Shown piece after piece: positions 1 through 5,190 of a DNA stretch of 8,234 nucleotides (position 1 is the stretch's first letter; the number at the start of each line of letters is the position of its first letter). The stretch comes from Propionibacteriaceae bacterium (lineage in GTDB: Bacteria; Actinomycetota; Actinomycetes; Propionibacteriales; Propionibacteriaceae). The DNA lies in contig JAISGZ010000179.1 of assembly GCA_031262845.1 (NCBI GenBank), positions 1-8,234 on the forward strand. The letters run 5' to 3'. A program made the translations under genes and the position numbers. Under the pieces are notes generated by a model. That model was not told the origin of the DNA and searched no databases. It saw only the letters and a program-made list of their open reading frames with translations.

Positions 1-965
1 CGTAAATCCCGTAGTACTAATGATTCAAAGAGTAAACCGAAGGTTTTCAAGTCCAGGCTTAATTCCTCTGGTCCCGCCCGCAATAATGAATCCGTCATAG
101 CCGGATCAACAAAATGGTGTTTGGCGGAAGTCCGAACCCTGGCTTTGGACCGTAACACCGGATGCCACGCCAGCAGCGGCTCCAGCACCATCAGCCGTTC
201 GAGAGCCCGGATGTAATGCCCAACTGTGTCCGGATGCATCGGATCATTCTCACCGGTGTCAGCGGCTAGCGTAGTCAAAGCTGCCTCGGTCGCGGTGTTC
301 CGCGCTAAGGCTCGCATTACCGCCAGCACTCGAACCGGATCGTGCCGCACGCTGTCAGCCATTTTAATGTCGCCGAAGGCAATTTCGTTGACGTATTCAG
401 TGACATTTCGGCGAGCGGCCAACAGGCTTCGCTGCCGGTCTCCCGGCCAACCACCGTGACAGGTTTCTTCGATGATGTCGTCGAGCGTCAGGGTCGATTG
501 ACCAGAAACGTTTTTGGCGCCGCTGAGTAACTCCTTCAGCGATACATCTTGACTCGACAAACTCGATTCGGCTAAGGACAAGGTCCGCATACGCAACCTG
601 CTGAAACGGGCAGCGCCAGTGTGCCGCGTCTGATCATCGGCCGGGCTGGCGGAACCTGTGAGAATAAACAGCCCATCAGCGCCTCGATCATCGACTTCAC
701 GGCGGACAGCGTTCCAGATCTGAGGAGCGAGTTGCCACTCATCAATCAAACGTGGTGTGGGCCCGGCCAAGACTTTGAGCGGCGCAATCTTCGCTGTTTC
801 GCGTATCGTCTCATTGACATCCAACCGGACTTCGCTGGCCGCCAGTTGCCGGGCGGTCTCTGTCTTTCCGCAGCCTTTAGCTCCCTCAATCAGTACTGCG
901 CCAATCCGATTCAACCGTTCTGAAAGCTCGTCATCAGCAATTCTGGGAAGGTAGGATCTCGTCAC
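1..965 (-). CDS. DUF4143-family AAA ATPase (AAA_14), 3' end cut by window edge
   Basis: 321 codons are open to the left edge without a stop, so the C-terminus is missing. I see a Walker A motif GAKGCGKT (residues 28-35), a Walker B-type LIDEW (73-77), and FILTGSA (about 100-106), which sits where this family has its sensor strand. Next come an arginine-rich RFSRLRMR stretch (120-127), GGWPG (171-175), and a C-terminal part with HHFVDP and FGLLFESLVLRDL. This order is typical of the ATP-binding proteins that carry a C-terminal DUF4143 domain. Their cellular role is poorly known, and none is asserted here. GTG at 965 is chosen because AGAGG (978-974) lies 8 nt upstream; an in-frame GTG at 974 would overlap that ribosome site. 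Base composition looks less GC-rich than in the catabolic operon, so acquisition by transfer is possible but untested. The divergent neighbour is the phosphatase gene, and the repeats at 1001-1086 lie directly upstream. Confidence 0.9.
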   Translation of the reverse strand, partial: MTRSYLPRIADDELSERLNRIGAVLIEGAKGCGKTETARQLAASEVRLDVNETIRETAKIAPLKVLAGPTPRLIDEWQLAPQIWNAVRREVDDRGADGLFILTGSASPADDQTRHTGAARFSRLRMRTLSLAESSLSSQDVSLKELLSGAKNVSGQSTLTLDDIIEETCHGGWPGDRQRSLLAARRNVTEYVNEIAFGDIKMADSVRHDPVRVLAVMRALARNTATEAALTTLAADTGENDPMHPDTVGHYIRALERLMVLEPLLAWHPVLRSKARVRTSAKHHFVDPAMTDSLLRAGPEELSLDLKTFGLLFESLVLRDL

Positions 966-986
966 ATCAATCACCTCTGGCTAGCT

Positions 987-1023
987 GTTATAATCATCCA
1001 ACTGGCTGATTGCAGTAATTATA
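987..1023 (-). promoter_or_regulatory. Candidate promoter region of the ATPase gene
   Basis: On the minus strand there is a perfect TATAAT (1023 to 1018) and a TATAAC (992 to 987), in an otherwise GC-rich region upstream of the GTG at 965. Start sites would fall near 1011 or 980, giving leaders of about 46 or 15 nt. No good TTGACA-like -35 box is found at 16-18 bp for either, so assignment rests on the -10 boxes. The two boxes belong to an 8-bp perfect inverted repeat, GTTATAAT (987-994) and ATTATAAC (1018-1025). A -10-like hexamer therefore also reads on the plus strand (989-994), towards the phosphatase gene. Confidence 0.4.
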
Positions 1024-1086
1024 ACTGGCTTCTTGCAGAGTTTTTGACTGGCTTCTTGCAGAGATAGTGACTGGCTTCTTGCAGAG
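1001..1086. repeat. Four tandem 17-bp units at an exact 23-bp period
   Basis: The unit ACTGGCTTCTTGCAGAG occurs perfectly at 1024-1040, 1047-1063 and 1070-1086. A degenerate copy (13 of 17 identical) sits at 1001-1017. Every start is offset by exactly 23 bp, while the 6-bp spacers are unrelated in sequence (for example TTTTTG and ATAGTG). Conserved boxes with free spacers at fixed phase are what repeated protein-binding sites look like. The array overlaps the likely ATPase promoter, so an operator array for that gene is the simplest reading. Iterons or a recombination-related repeat are alternatives. Confidence 0.85.
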
Positions 1087-1141
1087 TTGCTTGGCCGCAC
1101 CAGCGGTGCCGACTCGCGGACCGATCCCGAACTGATCAGGC

Positions 1142-1157
1142 TGACGTGACTACGTCA
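1142..1157. promoter_or_regulatory. Perfect 6-bp-arm palindrome upstream of the phosphatase gene
   Basis: TGACGT (1142-1147) and ACGTCA (1152-1157) flank a 4-nt centre. This resembles a binding site for a dimeric regulator. It lies about 75 bp upstream of the preferred phosphatase start. It also overlaps the alternative GTG start at 1146, which argues weakly that this stretch is regulatory rather than coding. No binding protein can be named. Confidence 0.35.
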
Positions 1158-1229
1158 TTCAGCTTTTACCGGACAGCGCCTGAGCGGAAGCCAGTGTCGG
1201 GGTGGTCGCAAGCTGTAAGCTTCTGCCCG

Positions 1230-1919
1230 ATGTCTGAGTTCCAGGTCCTAACCATTTGCACGGGCAATATCTGCCGGTCGCCGATGGCCGCTGTCATGTT
1301 GCGCCACGCTTTTGGCTCGCCCCGGGTCAGTGTTACGAGCGCCGGTACGAGTGCCGTGGTTGGTGCGCCGATGACAACTGAGGCGCGGGCCATTCTCAGT
1401 GGTTTGGGGCTGCCCGACGAGCCGGTTCACGTGGCTCGTCAGCTGCGGCCGGAACTGATCCGGCAAGCGGATTTGATTCTTGGCCTGACTCGGGAGCACC
1501 GCCGTCAGATTGTTCATCTGGAGCCATCGGCGACGCCTCGGACTTTCACGGTCCGGGAATTTGGTTTCGTGGCCTCCCAAATTGGTCAGGCGGACTTGGA
1601 ACAGGCGGCTCGGCGTGAGGCTTGGCGGCTTGATCTCGATCCAAGTGATCCGACGAGCCTGTGGCCGATTGGGATCGCCGCGGTTCAGGCTTCCAAGGGT
1701 TTGTTCCCGATCGCCAATCCGGAACAGCTTGATGTGTCCGATCCCTATGGTCACCCGATTGAGGTTTACGCCGCCGCGGCTGCCCGGATTTTGCCGGCCG
1801 TTGAAGCTACGGCGGCTTTCTTCGCTGATCTACCAGGTCGTTTGCGGCGTTCGATGTCACCGGCCTCGCCGACCCTCAAAGCTGACCTGAGAGCGCTGGT
1901 CGAAACCACCGCCGCCTGA
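1230..1919 (+). CDS. Low-molecular-weight protein tyrosine phosphatase
   Basis: The 229-residue cytoplasmic protein carries the family phosphate-binding loop CTGNICRS near its N-terminus. The nucleophile Cys10 and Arg16 form the CX5R motif. SAGT follows (38-41), and DPYG (171-174) supplies the general-acid Asp171. Members hydrolyse phosphotyrosine or related low-molecular-weight phosphoesters; in bacteria they often act on tyrosine kinases or are exported effectors, and the substrate here is unknown. It is longer than the classic form of about 150 residues: a segment of roughly 50-60 residues lies between the core and DPYG (about 105-165), and there is a C-terminal tail after about 200. ATG at 1230 is chosen because the family motif starts a few residues later. 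A GTG at 1146 would add 28 residues with no family resemblance. No clear Shine-Dalgarno precedes 1230; a small palindrome, AAGCT-GTA-AGCTT (1210-1222), does. The gene appears monocistronic and convergent with the IclR gene. Confidence 0.88.
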   Translation: MSEFQVLTICTGNICRSPMAAVMLRHAFGSPRVSVTSAGTSAVVGAPMTTEARAILSGLGLPDEPVHVARQLRPELIRQADLILGLTREHRRQIVHLEPSATPRTFTVREFGFVASQIGQADLEQAARREAWRLDLDPSDPTSLWPIGIAAVQASKGLFPIANPEQLDVSDPYGHPIEVYAAAAARILPAVEATAAFFADLPGRLRRSMSPASPTLKADLRALVETTAA

Positions 1920-2221
1920 ACCATTTGAGGTAAGGCGGCATTCGCAACCGAATGAAGGTGGATGCCGGCTTTCTGGCCGTCACAAAAAGAAGGTTGTTTT
2001 GCCACTGCGGCGAGCGGTACTCCCTCATTCATCAACCACTACGGGGAGAGACGCAATCCCACTGGGCACAGTCACCGAACCGGCTTGACTCATCAAGGTA
2101 AGTCCGTCTCTGGGTGACCGGGGCGGAAGGCTGGGCGCGGCACTCTGGAACCCGCTATTTCAGGAAATTCCTCCAGTAGATTTCAGGAAATCATTCCAAT
2201 AGAACCCGGAAATCGCTGGCG
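1920..2221. other. Intergenic region between convergent genes
   Basis: About 300 bp separate the 3' ends of the phosphatase and IclR genes. I see no credible gene. A 49-codon frame at 1952-2101 lacks a ribosome site and any recognised domain. No strong GC hairpin plus T-run terminator is visible; the best is a weak GCCGG/CTGGC stem with a wobble pair near 1965-1978. The region does hold complementary segments at 2047-2118 and the paired palindromes at 2157-2192. Confidence 0.6.
2157..2202. repeat. Tandem 23-bp repeat, each unit with the palindrome ATTTCAGGAAAT
   Basis: Units at 2157-2179 and 2180-2202 match at 19 of 23 positions. Each begins with the same 12-bp palindrome, ATTTC-AG-GAAAT (2157-2168 and 2180-2191); in the second it extends to 6-bp arms (2179-2192). 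A weaker GGAAATC echo lies at 2208-2214. Two identical dyads 23 bp apart, about two helical turns, fit cooperative binding of a dimeric protein. Their place between two gene 3' ends is unusual for an operator. Confidence 0.75.
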
Positions 2222-2998
2222 CTAGGCCGCCACCCGCCGCCGCTCCGGGATAAACCCCTGAAGTCGGGAAATACCGGCCGCTGTTGACCGGACCGCCATC
2301 TTGACTCGGTCGGCCCGCAGGGCGCCTTGTCGGCCGGAGACCGAGACGGCGCCAACCGCCGTGCCCGTGGCGTCGAGGATCGGTGAGCCGCAACAGACCG
2401 TGCCGAGGGCTTGTTCTTCGTTGTCGAAGGCGATCGCGGTGCGCCGGACTTCGACCAGAGCGGCGCGGAGTTTCTCCGGTGACGTAATCGAATGGGGTGT
2501 CAGACGGGGGAGGCCGCGTTCGATCACGGCGTCGACCAGTTCGGCTGGCGAAAAAGCCAAGATGGCCTTGCCGACAGCTGTCACCGAGGGAGGGAGGCGG
2601 CCGCCCAGGCGGGACCGCATGACGGGGGCGCCGGACGGACGAATGATGTCGAGATAGACCAGATCGAGGCCGTCCATCACCGCCAGGTGAACGGTTTCCC
2701 GAGTGGCGTTGGCCAAGTCGGCCAGGAAGGGTGAAGCTGATTCCCGTAAGCCGCGCTCGAAGAGAGCCAGATGGCCCAACTCGAACAGCGGTAGGCCAAG
2801 GCGGTAGCGGCCGGATTGAGTCCGCTCCAGTAGGCCAAGGAGTACTAGTTCTGATACCACCCGGTGGGCAGTTGATCGTGGTAAGTGGGTTCGGCGAGCC
2901 AACTCGGACCCTGTCAATTCGCGGTCAGTGGCCCGAAATGCGAGAAGCAATCGGGTCGCTCGACCTAATGTGCTTTCGGCTCGAGGCTGTGCCACCAT
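2222..2998 (-). CDS. IclR-family transcriptional regulator
   Basis: The 258-residue protein has the normal IclR length. Its N-terminal winged helix-turn-helix spans about 10-70 and includes LTGSELARRTHLPRSTAHRV, where the recognition helix is expected. A C-terminal effector-binding domain covers about 85-250, with family features such as TVHLAVMDG, AVGKAILA and GTVCCGSPI. Regulators of this family bind small aromatic acids or central metabolites and repress or activate adjacent catabolic genes. Divergence from the meta-cleavage operon makes that operon the likely target. ATG at 2998 is preferred over an upstream GTG at 3070 because conserved sequence begins just after it and a TAAAAT box lies 7 nt upstream, suggesting a leaderless transcript. 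The longer form would also place a perfect 11-bp-arm inverted repeat inside the coding region. The effector cannot be told from sequence. Confidence 0.93.
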   Translation of the reverse strand: MVAQPRAESTLGRATRLLLAFRATDRELTGSELARRTHLPRSTAHRVVSELVLLGLLERTQSGRYRLGLPLFELGHLALFERGLRESASPFLADLANATRETVHLAVMDGLDLVYLDIIRPSGAPVMRSRLGGRLPPSVTAVGKAILAFSPAELVDAVIERGLPRLTPHSITSPEKLRAALVEVRRTAIAFDNEEQALGTVCCGSPILDATGTAVGAVSVSGRQGALRADRVKMAVRSTAAGISRLQGFIPERRRVAA

Positions 2999-3005
2999 GA
3001 CCCGG

Positions 3006-3011
3006 ATTTTA
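3006..3011 (-). promoter_or_regulatory. Candidate -10 box for a leaderless IclR transcript
   Basis: TAAAAT on the minus strand (3011 to 3006) matches the TATAAT consensus at five of six positions. It ends 7 nt before the ATG at 2998, so transcription would begin at or beside the start codon. No Shine-Dalgarno is present, which fits leaderless initiation, common in actinobacteria. No convincing -35 box is seen. Confidence 0.4.
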
Positions 3012-3037
3012 CGTCCGTTCACCACGAAACCTGAGGG

Positions 3038-3064
3038 TTCTCGTCCCAGTAATTGGGACGAGAA
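3038..3064. promoter_or_regulatory. Perfect 11-bp-arm inverted repeat, candidate IclR operator
   Basis: TTCTCGTCCCA (3038-3048) and TGGGACGAGAA (3054-3064) are exact reverse complements around a 5-bp centre. The element lies 40-66 bp upstream of the IclR start codon, in the divergent region shared with the catabolic operon. Binding here could control both directions. A factor-independent terminator is unlikely, since no T-run follows in either direction. It is the strongest dyad found in the window. Confidence 0.6.
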
Positions 3065-3070
3065 GACCAC

Positions 3071-3395
3071 AGGGGCTTGAATCGAGCCTCCGGCTGTCTA
3101 ATGTCTCACCTAGCGGGACGGCGAGAAGCAGTCAGGGAAAGCGCTGAATTATCCGACCAATCTGGTCGCGGTTTCGGTGGCTGAGAGGGCGAGAGTGGCG
3201 GATTATTCCCCTCAGGCCGGTCGCGTCCCGCAGGTTGAGACGGGGGTCTTGAGTCCAACGCCGTCAGGGCCAAAGATAAGCCCATACCTCGTGGGATGAC
3301 AGCGATTCGTCATCCACCGAAGAGAGGTACCGGTCGGGCGGCCCACCCTCCGTTGGCGGCCCTTCTGAACGGACGACGAAGGAGTGTCCTAGGTT
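3071..3395. other. Divergent intergenic region and operon leader
   Basis: This non-coding stretch between the IclR gene and the operon contains the 15-bp palindrome (3154-3168) and a leader stem-loop: GGATGAC (3294-3300) pairs with GTCATCC (3309-3315), extendable to 3291-3317 with one bulged G. The operon promoter is not clear. The best pairing is TTGAGT (3249-3254) with AAAGAT (3272-3277) at 17 bp, and its -10 box is poor. A GAAGGAG ribosome site (3378-3384) ends the region. Confidence 0.5.
3154..3168. promoter_or_regulatory. 15-bp palindrome, second candidate operator
   Basis: CGACCA-ATC-TGGTCG has perfect 6-bp arms around a 3-bp centre. A 15-bp dyad is the size of the classic IclR-family operator, although the sequence differs from the E. 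coli IclR consensus and from the longer repeat at 3038-3064. It lies between the divergent genes, nearer to the operon side. Confidence 0.4.
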
Positions 3396-4187
3396 ATGAC
3401 GCAGAACGACAATCCGAAGCTGGCGGGATTCGCCGAGGAACTGTTGACGGCGTACCGCACCAAGCAAGCGATTGCGCCCCTCAGCGAGCGGGACGCCAGT
3501 TTGACGATTGACGATGCCTACGACATCCAGCTGGCCCAAGTGGCGGCCTGGACCGCTGCCGGAGCCACGATCAAGGGCTACAAGGTCGGCTTAACTTCTC
3601 AGGCCATGCGTCAGCAACTCGGCGTTGACCAGCCCGATTTCGGCCATTTGACCGAATCCATGTTTTACCCCGAACACAGCCCGATCGATACCGCCATCTT
3701 CCTTCAACCCAAGATCGAACCCGAGGTCGCCTTTGTGCTCGGCCGCCCACTGAGCGGCCCCGGCGTCAACGTGGCCGATGCCATCCGGGCGGTCGACTTT
3801 GTTCTGCCGGCGATTGAGCTGATCGATTCCCGGGTCGCCAACTGGCGGATCGGCATCGTTGACACGGTGGCCGACAACGCCTCCTCGGGCGGCTTGGTGC
3901 TGGGTTCGAACCCGACCCGGCTGGAGGACGTCGACCTCGCTCGGGTCGGTTGCAACTTGATGATCGACTCCACCTTGATCGCCAGCGGAGCCAATTCGGC
4001 CGTACTCGGCTCGCCCATCAACGCCCTCGTCTGGCTGGCCAACACGCTGGGCCAGCGGGGCATCGCTTTCCAACCCGGCGATGTCATCTTGCCGGGCTCG
4101 GTGACCGCTGCCTACCCAGTCCAATCAGGGTCTGTGGTAGCGGCCGAATTCGCTGGACTCGGCTCAGTCACCGCGGTTTTTGCCTGA
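3396..4187 (+). CDS. dmpE: 2-oxopent-4-enoate (2-hydroxypenta-2,4-dienoate) hydratase
   Basis: This first operon gene encodes a 263-residue cytoplasmic enzyme of the fumarylacetoacetate-hydrolase fold. It adds water to 2-hydroxypenta-2,4-dienoate to give 4-hydroxy-2-oxovalerate, the aldolase substrate. The divalent-metal acidic residues appear as Glu108 and Glu110 (KIEPEVAF) and Glu141 (AIELIDSR). GYKVGLTS (61-68) and PGSVTAAYPV (233-242) are other family motifs. WRIGIVDTVADNAS (150-163) closely resembles the hydratases DmpE/MhpD rather than the decarboxylases, which separates it from its paralogue at 6258. Length is normal. The start is supported by GAAGGAG (3378-3384) 11 nt upstream, a slightly long spacing. 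A gap of about 44 nt with alternative hairpins separates it from the next gene. Substrate side-chain preference cannot be judged. Confidence 0.9.
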   Translation: MTQNDNPKLAGFAEELLTAYRTKQAIAPLSERDASLTIDDAYDIQLAQVAAWTAAGATIKGYKVGLTSQAMRQQLGVDQPDFGHLTESMFYPEHSPIDTAIFLQPKIEPEVAFVLGRPLSGPGVNVADAIRAVDFVLPAIELIDSRVANWRIGIVDTVADNASSGGLVLGSNPTRLEDVDLARVGCNLMIDSTLIASGANSAVLGSPINALVWLANTLGQRGIAFQPGDVILPGSVTAAYPVQSGSVVAAEFAGLGSVTAVFA

Positions 4188-4192
4188 CTCGA

Positions 4193-4218
4193 CTCATCGA
4201 TGAGCTAGATGGCTCATC
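4193..4218 (+). promoter_or_regulatory. Intercistronic competing hairpins before the aldehyde dehydrogenase
   Basis: The segment GATGAG (4199-4204) can pair backward with CTCATC (4193-4198), or, as GATGAGC (4199-4205), forward with GCTCATC (4212-4218) around a 6-nt loop. The two are mutually exclusive. The backward pairing leaves no loop, so as RNA it is more likely to act between molecules or not at all. The forward 7-bp hairpin is the plausible structure and ends just before the ribosome site AAAGGA (4221-4226). It could affect translation of the next gene or mRNA stability. Confidence 0.4.
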
Positions 4219-4231
4219 AGAAAGGATGCTT

Positions 4232-5170
4232 ATGTCAACCAAAGCTGTCGCCGCCATTGTGGGGCCAGGCAACATCGGCACGGACCTGATGTTCAAACTC
4301 CTGCGGCGCTCGGAATCACTAGAAGCGCGCTACATGATTGGCGTCGATCCGACATCGGACGGCCTGGCCCGGGCCACGTCACACGGTCTGATCGCGAGTC
4401 ACGAAGGGGTCGACTGGCTGTTGGCCCAAGACGAGTTGCCGGACATCGTGTTCGAAGCCACGGGCGCCCGCGCCCACATGGCCAACGCCCCCCGCTATCT
4501 CGAAAAGGGCATCATGGCGATCGACCTGACGCCGGCCGCCGTCGGTCCTTACTGTGTGCCGGCGGTCAACCTGGACGACAACCTCGACCAGATGAACCTC
4601 AATATGGTGACCTGTGGTGGCCAGGCAACGGTGCCGATGGTGGCCGCCGTGTCGCGCGTCGTGCCGGTCGAATACGGCGAAATCGTGGCCTCGCTGGCCT
4701 CGAAGTCAGCCGGACCGGGAACCCGGGCCAATATCGACGAATTCACCGAGACGACGTCGGATGCGATCGTCAAGGTCGGTGGCGCCAAGACCGGTAAAGC
4801 CATCATCATCCTCAACCCGGCCGAACCGCCGTTGATGATGCGCAACACGGTCTTTTGCTCGATTCCGCCGGAAGTACTCGACGACAAGAACCTGCAGGAC
4901 GAGATCCGCCAGTCGATTGCGACGATGGCCGACAGCGTCAAGCGCTATGTGCCGGGCTATCAGCTCCGGTCCGACCCCCAGTTCGAAGCTCCCAAAGACA
5001 TCTGGAATGGCATGGCCCGGGTGGCCGTCTTCCTCCAGGTGACTGGCCGGGGTGACTATCTGCCGGAATACGCCGGCAACCTCGACATCATCACGTCGGC
5101 CGCTGCTCAGATAGCCGAGCGGATTGCCCAGGGCCGGATCATCCCGGCTAAATCCGGTCAGGCCAAGTGA
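4232..5170 (+). CDS. dmpF: Acetaldehyde dehydrogenase (acylating)
   Basis: The enzyme oxidises acetaldehyde with NAD+ and coenzyme A to acetyl-CoA, the last step of the lower meta-cleavage route. At 312 residues it has the family's normal size. The N-terminal Rossmann motif is GPGNIGTD (11-18). The catalytic nucleophile is Cys128 in NMVTCGGQATVP, equivalent to the active cysteine of DmpF. VFEATGA and AIDLTPAAVGPYCVP are also typical. ATG at 4232 is preferred over the ATG two codons earlier (4226) because AAAGGA (4221-4226) would overlap the latter. DmpF-type enzymes form a complex with the aldolase and receive acetaldehyde through a channel. The aldolase is encoded immediately downstream, which fits that partnership. 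Confidence 0.95.
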   Translation: MSTKAVAAIVGPGNIGTDLMFKLLRRSESLEARYMIGVDPTSDGLARATSHGLIASHEGVDWLLAQDELPDIVFEATGARAHMANAPRYLEKGIMAIDLTPAAVGPYCVPAVNLDDNLDQMNLNMVTCGGQATVPMVAAVSRVVPVEYGEIVASLASKSAGPGTRANIDEFTETTSDAIVKVGGAKTGKAIIILNPAEPPLMMRNTVFCSIPPEVLDDKNLQDEIRQSIATMADSVKRYVPGYQLRSDPQFEAPKDIWNGMARVAVFLQVTGRGDYLPEYAGNLDIITSAAAQIAERIAQGRIIPAKSGQAK

Positions 5171-5190
5171 GCGAAGAAGGGATCAGAACC

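Noticed and set aside
1001..1086. Short CRISPR array
   Set aside because: Repeats of 17 bp with 6-bp spacers are far below CRISPR dimensions and no cas gene is present.
1965..1978. Possible terminator hairpin after the phosphatase gene
   Set aside because: Only a 5-bp stem with a G-U pair and no following T-run.
1766..2035. Minus-strand 89-residue frame opposite the phosphatase 3' end
   Set aside because: Mostly antisense to a confidently assigned gene and low-complexity alanine/arginine composition; a shadow frame.
1952..2101. 49-codon plus-strand frame with a CxCG pair
   Set aside because: It has no ribosome site, no recognised domain and only one cysteine pair, and it overlaps the complementary-segment region; probably a chance frame.
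2999..3070. 24-residue N-terminal extension of the IclR regulator from a GTG
   Set aside because: The segment lacks conservation-like features and would translate through a perfect inverted repeat; a -10 box fits a leaderless ATG at 2998.
3950..4231. N-terminal 94-residue extension of the aldehyde dehydrogenase frame
   Set aside because: It overlaps the hydratase gene in another frame and has no family resemblance; the Rossmann motif and ribosome site place the start at 4232.
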